A stretch of 64,000 nucleotides of DNA from NCBI RefSeq assembly GCF_001643375.1, contig NZ_LSHB01000025.1, forward strand, positions 1-64,000, read 5' to 3'. Source of the DNA: Chryseobacterium sp. FP211-J200 (GTDB lineage: Bacteria > Bacteroidota > Bacteroidia > Flavobacteriales > Weeksellaceae). The notes below the pieces were generated by a model that was given only the letters and a program-made list of their open reading frames with translations, had not been told where the DNA came from and ran no database searches. Position 1 is the first letter of the stretch. Each line of letters begins with the position of its first letter. A program made the translations under genes and the position numbers. Positions 8,332-17,042 of this stretch are shown piece after piece.

Positions 8332-8625
8332 TAATTTTGCAGGTATAGATTAAACCTTTATCTTTTTCACGCAGGTTAAGTAATGACCTGTATTTAAATT
8401 ACACAGGCTGATAAAAACAAATCTTGTATTTTCTTCACGAAGGCTTAAGCTGTAGTCATTTTACGCAGGCTTACAATCAACCTTACTATTTTACCTAGGT
8501 ATAAGATTACACCTGTGCTTGTTTTACACAGGTTCCAGAATGAACTTATATTATTTTATACAGGTAGGATATTAAATCTATAGTTTCTTTACGCAGATAC
8601 AAGAAGGACTTAAGTTCCATTTATA
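8332..8625. repeat. Degenerate tandem array, ~9 units of ~32 bp
   Basis: The core (A)CGCAGG or ACACAGG recurs with CAGG-like positions at 8340, 8372, 8404, 8440, 8466, 8496, 8529, 8561 and 8594, mean spacing about 32 bp. Units look like TTTACGCAGGTT...ATTAACCTGTATT, so several are imperfect dyads (CAGGT...ACCTG). The array lies between the arsenic operon and the gene starting at 8721 and contains no ORF. The rest of 8064-8720 shows nothing else I can name. Confidence 0.6.
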
Positions 8626-8692
8626 ATACCCAAAGTTGAACAAATATCTAAATACAACAATGAAATCAATAAGATATAAAATGATAATTCAA

Positions 8693-8700
8693 TAAATTTG
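8693..8700 (+). promoter_or_regulatory. Flavobacterial -7 promoter box
   Basis: TAAATTTG matches the Bacteroidota sigma-A -7 consensus TAnnTTTG and ends 20 bp before the ATG at 8721. No clear -33 TTG is seen at ideal distance. Confidence 0.45.
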
Positions 8701-8720
8701 ACTAAATAAGCAGAGAAGAA

Positions 8721-9626
8721 ATGGATTTAGGAAAAGAGATTACTTGGGTATTAGAATTTTACAAGTTGTACGAAAGCAGAAATATTGACGAAATAAAGAA
8801 GAGGCTGTTCGACATTTCTGATATTATGATATATCTACACGAAATCTTAGCGGAAAAAAACCTAAAGCTACAGGAGAAAGATATGTACTCGGAACAATTG
8901 GTCATTAAATTGCACCTTCAGAATTTAAGCTTGTTAGAGCTATCAAAAGGACATTCAATCAAATCTAATTTTTACGAGAACAAAGCTCCACATATTAAGT
9001 TTTTAGATCTGTCTTCGATTATTACAATTGTGAGGTCACAGTATGAGTCTCTTTTAATGTATCAACATTTATACATTAATTCCGATTGTGAAAACGAACA
9101 AAAATTAAGATTTGAGTCGTGGATTATGTCTTCTATGATGCTAAGGTCTAAAGTATTCTCTCGGTCGACAGCAATTGACAAGCAGAGGTTTGAGAATGAA
9201 CAAGAAGCAATTATGAGATTACGCAAAAGTATTTCAAACAATGAAATTTTTCAAAAACTTTCCGAGAAACAACAAAAAAGCTTGCTGGAAAATGGTTCCG
9301 GAAAATTGTTTAAAAGTTGGGATACTCTATTTTTAGAATCAAAATTCAGTGAAATAGGCGTATTCTCAAAACTTTATTATACGGCTTCTGTTTATGCTCA
9401 TTCAGAAGGCATTCTTGCCCTTCAGTTAAAAGAGACCAAACATCTGATGGAACACGAACATATGAAGGAAACCCTTTACCTTATGCTTTTTTATTCCTAT
9501 CTGATGACCAGTATAATGATAAAAAATATTACAAATAAATTTCCCTTGGTCAAGGAAAGGTATGATAAATTGGATGAAAAGAAAAAGTTTGAAATTGATT
9601 TTAATTATCTTCTGTCATTTAAGTAA
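8721..9626 (+). CDS. Hypothetical protein, possible DUF5677/HEPN-like
   Basis: 301 aa, all-helical, soluble. The segment IGVFSKLYYTASVYAHSEG near residue 220 resembles the Ser/His-containing motif of DUF5677-type helical proteins, which are distantly HEPN-like. No catalytic Rx4-6H motif can be assigned with certainty. It is transcribed alone and converges with the gene ending at 9651. Function unknown; a defence or toxin role is only suggested by fold similarity and its place beside mobile-element DNA. Confidence 0.6.
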   Translation: MDLGKEITWVLEFYKLYESRNIDEIKKRLFDISDIMIYLHEILAEKNLKLQEKDMYSEQLVIKLHLQNLSLLELSKGHSIKSNFYENKAPHIKFLDLSSIITIVRSQYESLLMYQHLYINSDCENEQKLRFESWIMSSMMLRSKVFSRSTAIDKQRFENEQEAIMRLRKSISNNEIFQKLSEKQQKSLLENGSGKLFKSWDTLFLESKFSEIGVFSKLYYTASVYAHSEGILALQLKETKHLMEHEHMKETLYLMLFYSYLMTSIMIKNITNKFPLVKERYDKLDEKKKFEIDFNYLLSFK

Positions 9627-9650
9627 TCATAAAACTGATGATATATTATT

Positions 9651-10355
9651 CTACCGAGAATTATTATCGGTATTTCTTGACCACCAAAAATCCTCCAGTT
9701 TCCAGGTATGATTTCTAATTTCGTGGACTAAATCTTTTAGTTCGTCAGAGTAATCAGTTTGCCCAAGCTTCATTTCAATTTCAGTCTGTATTGTCCAAAG
9801 AGACCTGCTCAAAAAATTGATATGCTTTTTTAACTCATTCATTCTGTCATAGGAAATCTCAGAATCATTGCCGAAATTATAATCCTCAGCATTAGAACAA
9901 TTATCTGACAAAAGATATTCACCATCATTATCATCACTCTTTATAAAGCCCAACCTGAGCGCCACTTTTTCGGAAGCTGTAAAATTATCTTTACCTATTT
10001 CAACTTCGTTAATCGTTATTCTCTGTTCATCTCTCTTTAAAAACAAATGAGGAATAATGCTTTGCTTCAAGGCATTTGTCAAATGTCCCATTCCCCGATA
10101 TTCCGGTAGTACAAACCAATGTAAATCTCTTACCATATCATATACAATGGCTACAAAAATGTTCTCTGCATTTTTTATCAGATAAAAATTGTCAGGTCCA
10201 TCAGAAGAAGTTACACTATCTGTCAATTTGGGTATATCATCCCATATTTTGGCAAAATCCACATTTGAACTTAGAGGTCTACGATAAATTAGACTAGATA
10301 TTTGGTTATTTTCATTTAATCCTTCAAGCAAAGATTGTAGTGATTCATTTGTCAT
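9651..10355 (-). CDS. GNAT-like N-acetyltransferase domain protein
   Basis: 234 aa. Residues ~75-150 look like a GNAT fold: a strand (FVAIVYDMV), then DLHWFVLPEYRGMGHLTNALKQ containing the RGxGxL/A acetyl-CoA loop, then a late ASEKVALRLGFI typical of GNAT proteins. The last ~75 residues form a helical extension rich in charged residues. Substrate unknown. It shares strand and a 28 bp gap with the gene at 10384-11082, so the two are probably co-transcribed. Confidence 0.65.
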   Translation of the reverse strand: MTNESLQSLLEGLNENNQISSLIYRRPLSSNVDFAKIWDDIPKLTDSVTSSDGPDNFYLIKNAENIFVAIVYDMVRDLHWFVLPEYRGMGHLTNALKQSIIPHLFLKRDEQRITINEVEIGKDNFTASEKVALRLGFIKSDDNDGEYLLSDNCSNAEDYNFGNDSEISYDRMNELKKHINFLSRSLWTIQTEIEMKLGQTDYSDELKDLVHEIRNHTWKLEDFWWSRNTDNNSR

Positions 10356-10383
10356 TTTTTATTTATTGGTTTAGCTGAAAGAC

Positions 10384-11082
10384 CTACCACTCTATTTCAT
10401 ATATTTTATCATCATCACTTAATTCCAGATCTTCTATCTTACAATTATACTTTTTCGCCTCCGACTGAAGAAAAATTAGTAGGTCATTATACTCTTCTGA
10501 AGAATATATAGAAACTCTCATTAGATGTGCTAATTTTCTATAAGAATTCTTGCCGCCGTTCATTTCAAAAAATGACGCATTAATATGTCTCATAAACAGA
10601 TACAAATATTCATTCCCCGCATTTACAGCACCATTGAGATAAGGTAAGAGCTTTTTGGTGCCGGCAGAATCATAATTTTCCATCGCCAATTCTATCCAGT
10701 ATTCGAGATGTAGAAACATTGCAATGTCAGCTTTATTACCATCGACCATTCTCATATTGTATCTTAGTGCAATAATGGAAAAAACAATATGCGGCCAGGA
10801 AATTTTGAACCCGACATAAGGAATTTCTTCAATGGAATAATGACTATGGTCTTTTGTTAATCTGCTTCCGTAGGATGCTTTTCGTATTTCATACGAAAAA
10901 CTGCTGATCAATTTGTTTTTGTCTTCGTAACCTTTGATATGATAAAAAGATTCGTCATTCCAGAATTTGGAAATAATTTCATAAAGGTATTCTAAATCAT
11001 CACGGGTTCCCCATATTTCAACTCCTAATCCTTTTTTTGTCGGTACAGCATAGATCATTTCTGATGGTTTTGTTTTGAACAA
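10384..11082 (-). CDS. Hypothetical protein, possibly DUF6904-like
   Basis: 232 aa soluble protein beginning MFKTKPSEMIYAVPTKKG; MIYAVP at residue 9 is a possible alternative start. The N-terminal region (TKKGLGVEIWGTRDDLEYLYE) resembles a small unnamed family I associate with DUF6904, from memory only. The remainder is helical. It is upstream of the GNAT-like gene on the same strand. No function is inferred. Confidence 0.55.
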   Translation of the reverse strand: MFKTKPSEMIYAVPTKKGLGVEIWGTRDDLEYLYEIISKFWNDESFYHIKGYEDKNKLISSFSYEIRKASYGSRLTKDHSHYSIEEIPYVGFKISWPHIVFSIIALRYNMRMVDGNKADIAMFLHLEYWIELAMENYDSAGTKKLLPYLNGAVNAGNEYLYLFMRHINASFFEMNGGKNSYRKLAHLMRVSIYSSEEYNDLLIFLQSEAKKYNCKIEDLELSDDDKIYEIEW

Positions 11083-11256
11083 ATTTAATCAAGAAAATCT
11101 ATCTTTAAAAGTTTATTATTCGGTTTAATGCTTAAATGTGAATCTGCAACTTTTTTTCAAAACCAGACCTAAAAACGCTCGGAATACCCTCCAAGTCGAT
11201 TCAGGCGAAGTTTCTTTTAAAAAGCAACCTATAGAGTCGCCTATAATAAATAATCC

Positions 11257-11388
11257 CCTGAGCAGAGCCCCGAGGTATTCAATGGAATAGATTCTATTTT
11301 TAGTTTTATGAAAAAACCTTCCATTTTTCAACCTTTTCCTCTTTTAACCCCGAGGCAAGCCTCGAGGTATTCTCTTCGAATAAAACCT
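11257..11388. repeat. Two copies of a palindromic ~38 bp element
   Basis: The 571 bp between the genes at 11082 and 11654 contain no convincing gene. Two related elements are visible: one at 11257-11297 with CCCCGAGGTATTC after TGAGCAGAG, and one at 11347-11388 with CCCCGAGGCAAGCCTCGAGG followed by TATTC. Each carries GAGG/CCTC hairpin arms and a GGTATTC...GAATA dyad. They are REP-like and mark the left edge of the PRTRC region; several short ORFs across them look spurious. Confidence 0.45.
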
Positions 11389-11653
11389 TATCGTTAACAG
11401 TTTAGTATGATACTCACTGCACTTACTTAATTGGACTGCTTTGTGAATTAAAAAGAAGAGGAAGTAAGTGCTAAATATAACAAATGGGATAATGAATATC
11501 CCACGCAAAAAACTCGCAATCTGTTTGGTAAAATGTACGAGAGGGGTATTGTGTAGCTGTTCATTTTGACAAAGTGTTGCATCCGCTTTAAATCGCAAAA
11601 ATGCTTTTCCGACCGCAGGGAGGAATCGCATTTTTGCCCGCCGATTCCGGCTT

Positions 11654-12460
11654 TTAGGCGACTTTTATCGGTTGGGTGCGGAAATCTTTCAGATTGTGAA
11701 AAAATCCCTTGTATTCGGTCATTCCCTTGCGAAACAAGTTCCACAACAAAGAACATCCCATTTGTGCCAATGATGAATTGATGAACAAATCTTGATGTTC
11801 CAATGCTTCTGCAAGTGAACAACTTGGCGTGTTGTCTTCCTGTTCGGATTGCTTCAGCAATTCGCCAAATTCATCGATAATAGATGGCAGACTTTCCACC
11901 GTTTCGTACTTTTCGGAATTGGGTTGCTTAATCTCTCCGATGGTAGAAAGTATAACTTGTCCCGTATCTCGGCTGTTGCCAAAATCCAGCCAATATCTTG
12001 GCTCGTCTTGGTAGTGCCTGCGGTAGCTTGTTTCTTTAAGAATTTCAGCTACGTCAAACCTCGCCTGTACATTGTCCACACAAGTAATGGTAATTGTTGC
12101 CCTTGATTTTTCGGGCAGTCTGCCAAAATTGTCTTTTTCAAATTTTACCGTTTCGGCTTTCCAATTTGTACCTGCCCAGCGATTGCACCGATTGATTAAA
12201 GCAACGGATTTGTATAATCCTGTTTCACTTTCTGCAAAACGCTGTATGCCTAAATTAGCACTCGTGATAACATCATCATCCCAAAGACGGACTTGCAACC
12301 CTGCGTGTCCCAATGATATCAAACTCTCGTTTATCTCCATTAAGGCGGTCAATACTTTTGATCCTGTGCCACCTGCTCCGATAAGGTTTACCGAAATCGG
12401 GTTGGTAGGATTGAGTAAATAGTTGTCCGTAAAATGAACTGCTGTTTTTGTCGTATTCAT
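11654..12460 (-). CDS. PRTRC system ThiF family protein
   Basis: 268 aa. A Rossmann nucleotide-binding start (SVNLIGAGGTGSKVLTALME) and the ThiF/E1-like fold are clear; DNFGRLPEKSRATITITCVD follows. ATG at 12460 overlaps the TGA of the upstream gene by one base (TGATG), so translation is coupled; a GTG at 12463 is less likely. PRTRC genes are a conserved set of plasmids and integrative elements whose exact role is unknown; this member would be the adenylating/E1-like component. Confidence 0.88.
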   Translation of the reverse strand: MNTTKTAVHFTDNYLLNPTNPISVNLIGAGGTGSKVLTALMEINESLISLGHAGLQVRLWDDDVITSANLGIQRFAESETGLYKSVALINRCNRWAGTNWKAETVKFEKDNFGRLPEKSRATITITCVDNVQARFDVAEILKETSYRRHYQDEPRYWLDFGNSRDTGQVILSTIGEIKQPNSEKYETVESLPSIIDEFGELLKQSEQEDNTPSCSLAEALEHQDLFINSSLAQMGCSLLWNLFRKGMTEYKGFFHNLKDFRTQPIKVA

Positions 12461-13182
12461 CACAATAGATTTTTAAGGGTTTTATTATTCTTTTTCAATA
12501 CTTCTTTAGGAAAGGGTTTATCGGTATTGATAAGGTCTTTCCAAAGGTTCACAATGTTTTTTTTCGTCAAGTTTTCGCATAATGAATGGCTGAAATAGGA
12601 ATTGAAAAAATAATATTCCCACGCCTGGGTAAATTCCTCAACCGAAGCCGAATTTTTAATATCAATACTCACCGTACCCATACAGACATTGCCTTTTTCG
12701 TAGATATTGAAAAAAGGCGCATAATGCAATGGCGTTTTTTCCGTTGGTCTTCTGTCGCTTGCCAAAGCAAATACAGTTAGACTGCTTTTGCTCGCCAACC
12801 AAAGCATTGATGGTACTTTTGCCATTCCGCTGGGTATGCCCAAACTATCCACAAAGTACAATTTCCGTTGTTGTGTTTTGGTGTACCAAAGTACCGTACC
12901 TTTTTCAGCATTTGGATTGATATGCAGGATATCGGTCGGCAAGATTCCCTTTGGTTTTAAAAAGGCTCGGTTCTTTTCTTCATCGGTCTGTAAGGACTTG
13001 GCTAAAACGTTAGCTTCCTTTACGGTTAATGGATGGGCATTGATAGGCATTCCGTTGCTGTCCATATCGAAATGCTCCACATACATATCGGTTTCAGATC
13101 CTTTGGTTTCATAGAAAACCAATGCAGATTTTGGATAGTATAAGGTGCCAAAAGAGTCTTTTATGTCGGTTGTATTATTCAT
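12460..13182 (-). CDS. PRTRC system protein B
   Basis: 240 aa. The sequence from FGTLYYPKSALVFYE through TVLWYTKTQQRKLYFVDS, SLTVFALASDRRPTEKTPLHYAPFFN and MGTVSIDIKN matches the general character of PRTRC protein B. It ends in a TGA overlapping the ThiF start. Its own ATG overlaps (ATGA) the final TGA of the broken gene upstream, so the PRTRC genes form one tightly coupled operon. Confidence 0.85.
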   Translation of the reverse strand: MNNTTDIKDSFGTLYYPKSALVFYETKGSETDMYVEHFDMDSNGMPINAHPLTVKEANVLAKSLQTDEEKNRAFLKPKGILPTDILHINPNAEKGTVLWYTKTQQRKLYFVDSLGIPSGMAKVPSMLWLASKSSLTVFALASDRRPTEKTPLHYAPFFNIYEKGNVCMGTVSIDIKNSASVEEFTQAWEYYFFNSYFSHSLCENLTKKNIVNLWKDLINTDKPFPKEVLKKNNKTLKNLL

Positions 13183-14345
13183 TTTTCTATTGTTTTGTAT
13201 TCGTATAATAATCCACTCAAATCACTCAATAAATCAAATAAACGGTTCTCAAAATCGAGGTTGGCTGTTGGTATTTCGCTGCCGTCAAATCGCTTGGAAA
13301 TTGTCGGTTCTTCCATTGCTCCGTACTCGTTAAATTGATTGTTGATGGTATCTGAGAGACTTTCCTATCACCAACCTTTTGTGTCTGCGATAAATGAAAT
13401 GTACTTTTCCATTCTGATTACTTCATTTTCGTCATCATCATTACAAGGGTCTTGTTCGGGCTAAAGTGCGTTTCTGAAAATGGTTGCGTTCGGATATTCT
13501 GTAAGAAGTGCAAACGCATTGTGAGCAACTTGCCAGCATTCGCTATCGAACGCATCAGCAATTTTAAATCGGTTCAAACGCTGTTCAAATACCTGTAGAT
13601 TGATACGGTTGAATAGCTTTTGTTCTATCTTATCGCCCGTATATTCGGCATTTCTCAACTCACATTTATACTTTTCAATATCGTCTGTTTGCTCGTCCTG
13701 CTCCACCCAATCATTCATCATTTCGTAGAGCCAATACAAATAACTTTCTTCCTGTCTGTAATATGGAATTTGGGCGATGTGGTACAGATAACTGCATACC
13801 GATAGTAAAAGCTGTGCATTCTTTTTACGCTTCGGGTCTTTGAGCATTTTAAAAAGCGGTACAATAGGAATGTAATACAAGGTTGTACCTGTATTGTATC
13901 GTTCCTCACTTGTTAAGTAGGTTTTCTTACTGTCCTGTACCAATTTGAAACTATCCCAATTGATATTGGTTCGTTTTACTTTGGTTTCCATATCCCACAT
14001 AGCCAAGGTTATATTGTATGGAAAATCAAAATCTTTGGTCTGCATGGGCTCAATGCTGTAATGCTCGGCAAGTCGGGAAAGGGACTTGTAAAAATCCCTC
14101 TCCGTTTTCTGACAAGCCTGTACGGATTTTGCCGTTTTCAGTTTAGGCAGAAATGTACATTTTAGAATAGCATTGGCAACATTGCTATCGGTACGGATTT
14201 CTGTTTGTCTTTCTGCACTTGGTTGGCGTCCTTTGGTCTTTGCATCCAATTGGCGAACTCGCCCAACTGTCGGTGCAATTGCCGTTGCCGTTTCTGTTCT
14301 GGTATACTGATAACTCCCGATATAATGTGGCGTTGCATAATTCAT
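13179..14345 (-). pseudogene. PRTRC-operon gene with three in-frame stops
   Basis: The N-terminal 294 codons (14345-13461) encode a soluble helical protein (MNYATPHYIGSYQYT...) ending at TAG (13463-13461). The same frame then continues without frameshift: EVIRMEKYISFIADTKGW, a tandem TGA-TAG at 13370-13365, and 61 further codons (ESLSDTINNQFNEYG ... LLYEYKTIEK) ending in a TGA that overlaps the PRTRC-B ATG. An ATGA overlap at the far end and uniform coding character imply a single ~388-codon ancestral gene. It is either decaying through nonsense mutations or expressed as the 294 aa N-terminal piece. Family unnamed; usually seen beside PRTRC genes. Confidence 0.7.
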
Positions 14346-14362
14346 CGCTTTATAATTTTGTT

Positions 14363-14581
14363 TTAACCTTTCGTACCCATTACACTCTCAAATTTGTACT
14401 CTATTGCATCATCTTTTATTTGCGGTGCAGATACTTTTGCAGTTGTCAAAATCGGGTACATATTGGCGTAAAAATTCATTACCGATTCTACGTTCCATTT
14501 TGGTTCGGGGTCGTTCAGTCGGATTTCCTGTCCGTTGTCTTTAAGTATAAAAACTCGTTCTAATTGCGTTGCTAATAACAT
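14363..14581 (-). CDS. PRTRC system protein C
   Basis: 72 aa, full length for the family. The pattern RVFILKDNGQEIRLNDPEP followed by VESVMNFYANMYPILTTAKV is characteristic of PRTRC protein C. It is 17 bp from the PRTRC-E gene upstream and 17 bp from the broken gene downstream. Confidence 0.88.
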   Translation of the reverse strand: MLLATQLERVFILKDNGQEIRLNDPEPKWNVESVMNFYANMYPILTTAKVSAPQIKDDAIEYKFESVMGTKG

Positions 14582-14598
14582 AGTTTAGAATTTTGGGG

Positions 14599-15156
14599 TT
14601 AAGAAATGACTTGATTTTCCGTAAAATCGTTAGTCGTGGTTTCAGAAAAAAGACTTGGTGCAAAATGCCTTTCGTATTCATCCTGCTTTTTGCGGATGGT
14701 GTCAGTATATTCAGGATAATCTGTAATTTTCGGAAGTACAGTCCAGGCATCCTTATATTTCCCTTCTTTTTCAAGTTCTTCAGCTTTCTGCAAGCATTCT
14801 TTGTACTTTTTGACCTTCGCTTCCCTTTCCTTGTTCTCTTTATCAGTTTTCTGCTTTTCCATCGCTGATTTCTTCTTGGTTTCTTCGAGTTGCTTCATAA
14901 AAGATTCCATATCGACCATCAATCCGGAAGCTGTTTGTAATGGCATAGAAATACTTTCAAAAAATCCGTTGTCCAGTTCTTCCGCTGTACCTCTTAAATT
15001 AAGGGGCGGAATCATTTTTCTCGCTTCGTCACCGCATTGCTCATTATTGAGCAGTACGGAAAGAACGAAACTATTATCTGTGGTATTTCGAAGTATGATC
15101 TGTAAATCTCCTGTCAGATCAAGCTTGGCGATCTGTCTAAAAAAATTGGTCTGCAT
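14599..15156 (-). CDS. PRTRC system protein E
   Basis: 185 aa. The N-terminal domain (FFRQIAKLDLTGDLQIIL, PPLNLRGTAEELDNGFF) matches PRTRC protein E. A long charged coiled-coil region follows (about residues 95-140, EETKKKSAMEKQ...). It is 9 bp from the preceding gene and in the same operon. Confidence 0.85.
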   Translation of the reverse strand: MQTNFFRQIAKLDLTGDLQIILRNTTDNSFVLSVLLNNEQCGDEARKMIPPLNLRGTAEELDNGFFESISMPLQTASGLMVDMESFMKQLEETKKKSAMEKQKTDKENKEREAKVKKYKECLQKAEELEKEGKYKDAWTVLPKITDYPEYTDTIRKKQDEYERHFAPSLFSETTTNDFTENQVIS

Positions 15157-15165
15157 AATCTTGTT

Positions 15166-15588
15166 TTAGTTGGTTAGCTCTTTCAATGAAAATTCGGATG
15201 TCCAAAATTCATCGCCTAAATTCTTTTCAAAGCAGCTGTAAACAGCGTTGCCGTTACTGAATATCTGCATCTGATAACTTGACAATTTAAAATCTATTCC
15301 CTTCAGCTCTTCCTCATTGGTTTCGATAAAAAGAACAGAATCGTCACCAAGCCATTTTTGAATCTCGGGATAACTTTCATTGGAATAGCGGTAAAAATCG
15401 ACTGCCTCGTCATTATAATTGAGCCATTTGAATGAATCGTCATTTTCAAATGCCTTTACACTGTTGAGCCTTTCCTTTTGTATTTCTTTCCACTCTGCTG
15501 TTGTATTGATAATAGCAAAGTCACAAAGTTCTGAATCGTTAAAAGCTTTTATCAAAAGGTAATCGGTTGGAATGTTGGATATTTTCAT
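15166..15588 (-). CDS. Hypothetical protein of the PRTRC operon
   Basis: 140 aa acidic soluble protein (MKISNIPTDYLLIKAFNDSEL), rich in Asn, Asp and aromatic residues. It sits between ssb and PRTRC-E with short gaps on the same strand. I do not recognise it; similar small proteins are common fillers in PRTRC operons. Confidence 0.65.
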   Translation of the reverse strand: MKISNIPTDYLLIKAFNDSELCDFAIINTTAEWKEIQKERLNSVKAFENDDSFKWLNYNDEAVDFYRYSNESYPEIQKWLGDDSVLFIETNEEELKGIDFKLSSYQMQIFSNGNAVYSCFEKNLGDEFWTSEFSLKELTN

Positions 15589-15613
15589 TTTGTTGATATT
15601 TAGTTGTTAATAA

Positions 15614-16009
15614 TTAGAATGGCAGATCACCATCATTTTCTCCCTCTTTCACTTTAGCGTTCTGTGGTTTTGATTTGACTTTTTCAACAGTTTCCGTTTT
15701 TTGACCACCTCCGTGCAACTTGATGTTTGACGTATGGAAATTAAGACCTGATCTGATCTCTCCGTCTTTACCTATCCACGCATTGCAACTCACTCTGCCT
15801 GTTAGCTCAACCAAAGTCCCTTTGGTAAGGATCTTTGCCACATTCTCACTGATCCAGTACGAGCAATTGTAATACGTTGTCTCTTCTCTGCGTTCACCTT
15901 GTTTGGTCTTGTAGCTATCATTGATGGCTACCGAGAAATTCACTACTTTTTTGTCATTTTTCAAAGTGTTGATTTCTGCGTTTTTAGTAATTCTGCCTAC
16001 GATGTTCAT
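15614..16009 (-). CDS. ssb: Single-stranded DNA-binding protein
   Basis: 131 aa with an OB-fold start (MNIVGRITKNAEINTL, FSVAINDSYK, LVELTGRVSCNAWI) and the acidic C-terminal tail ending in DLPF, which recruits repair and replication partners. Being the first gene of the PRTRC operon, it is an element-borne accessory SSB rather than the housekeeping copy. Confidence 0.9.
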   Translation of the reverse strand: MNIVGRITKNAEINTLKNDKKVVNFSVAINDSYKTKQGERREETTYYNCSYWISENVAKILTKGTLVELTGRVSCNAWIGKDGEIRSGLNFHTSNIKLHGGGQKTETVEKVKSKPQNAKVKEGENDGDLPF

Positions 16010-16258
16010 AATTTTCGGTTTTAAATGTTAATAATTGATTTTTGTTAATTTTAAATTTTCAGATCTGATTGATTTGGTTCCGAGGACACTCGGCTTTTCT
16101 TTTCTTTTACTGAATTGGAAAAGCATTTTTTTCGTTTTTTGATTTATTGCTTTTCCGCTGATGTCAAAGACCGTCTGTGATGTGATTGATTCGTATAACT
16201 GAGGTTCCGGCTTTTTCTTTGCCGATGATCATAGGAAAGTATCAGGCACATGAAACCG

Positions 16259-16290
16259 CGAGCCTCCAACACTTTGGAGGAGAAGGCTCG
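16259..16290. repeat. Nested hairpin in the ssb/antitoxin intergenic region
   Basis: Within the 550 bp gap 16010-16559, CCTCCAA (16263-16269) pairs with TTGGAGG (16274-16280) around a 4 nt loop, and CGAGCC (16259-16264) can alternatively pair with GGCTCG (16285-16290). Nothing else but a promoter near 16550 is recognisable in this gap. Such structures beside ssb/PRTRC operons could be a leader RNA or an origin-type element. Confidence 0.4.
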
Positions 16291-16533
16291 AAATATTTTT
16301 GTCCGCAGGATTCAGGAGTGTCTGGAAAAATTATTGGAACGTGTGGAAAGAATTTTTATAGAAACCCAAAAATATTTTTTGGTGTGACTGATGCTGCCCT
16401 ACATTTGCATTAGTAAAAAGCAAGACATCAGTTGTACTTAATTACATAGATAGTCGATGATATTTCGGAATGTAAAATTCAATATAAGAAGCTGGCTTAT
16501 TTCAATTTCTAAAATATAAACCTATAAAATATG

Positions 16534-16555
16534 TAAACAAATTTGTTTATATTTG
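16534..16555 (+). promoter_or_regulatory. Antitoxin operator and -7 box
   Basis: A perfect 16 bp palindrome, TAAACAAATTTGTTTA (16534-16549), overlaps a -7 box TATATTTG (16548-16555, consensus TAnnTTTG). Only four bases separate the box from the ATG at 16560, so the transcript should begin at or next to the start codon. The palindrome is the obvious autoregulatory site for the HTH protein encoded immediately downstream. Confidence 0.65.
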
Positions 16556-16559
16556 TATT

Positions 16560-17042
16560 ATGAAATCACTGTTAAAATATAAAGGGATACACCCGGGAAT
16601 CGTTCTTGAACGGGAGCTGGAGAAGCGTTCGCTCAAAAAGCGTCCTTTTGCTTTATCTATCGGTGAATCTGCTCAGGCCATAAATAACATCACAAATGGA
16701 AAAAGAAAGATTCCTGTTGCCCTTGCACTGAAGATCGAGAAAGAACTTCAGCTCGAAGAAGGGAGCATCGTTATCCTTCAAAGTTATTATGACATCAAGC
16801 TTGAAAAGGATAAAATGAAAGAAACGCCAAAACTTTCAGTTCTTCGCAGGTCTTTGTTCTGGGATACCGATATCGACCGGATTGACTGGAACAGACAGCA
16901 CAAGGCAGTTATAAAAAGGGTTTTTGAACGCGGTAATGATGATGAAAAAAACGAAACCATCCGTTTCTACGGAAAAAGAAAAGTTGAATCAGCATTAAAG
17001 TCAACCACTACGCAACCAATGAAGCTGCATAAAAAGTCATAA
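16560..17042 (+). CDS. HTH antitoxin of AbiEii-type TA pair
   Basis: 160 aa. The N-terminal ~80 residues form a HigA/XRE-like helix-turn-helix (GIHPGIVLERELEKR, SIGESAQAINNITNGKRKIP). The C-terminal half carries LFWDTDIDRIDW and AVIKRVFERGNDDEKNETI, like the DUF6922 region of AbiEii partners. Its stop codon overlaps the toxin ATG (TAATG). It likely represses its own promoter through the palindrome at 16534-16549 and neutralises the toxin. The mRNA looks leaderless. Confidence 0.8.
   Translation: MKSLLKYKGIHPGIVLERELEKRSLKKRPFALSIGESAQAINNITNGKRKIPVALALKIEKELQLEEGSIVILQSYYDIKLEKDKMKETPKLSVLRRSLFWDTDIDRIDWNRQHKAVIKRVFERGNDDEKNETIRFYGKRKVESALKSTTTQPMKLHKKS

Noticed and set aside
8332-8625. CRISPR array
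   Set aside because: The ~32 bp units are themselves degenerate, with no constant repeat separated by unique spacers, and no cas genes are nearby.
11125-11822. Short ORFs between 11.1 and 11.8 kb
   Set aside because: They cross palindromic repeats or overlap the PRTRC ThiF gene in other frames; codon use is unlike real genes.
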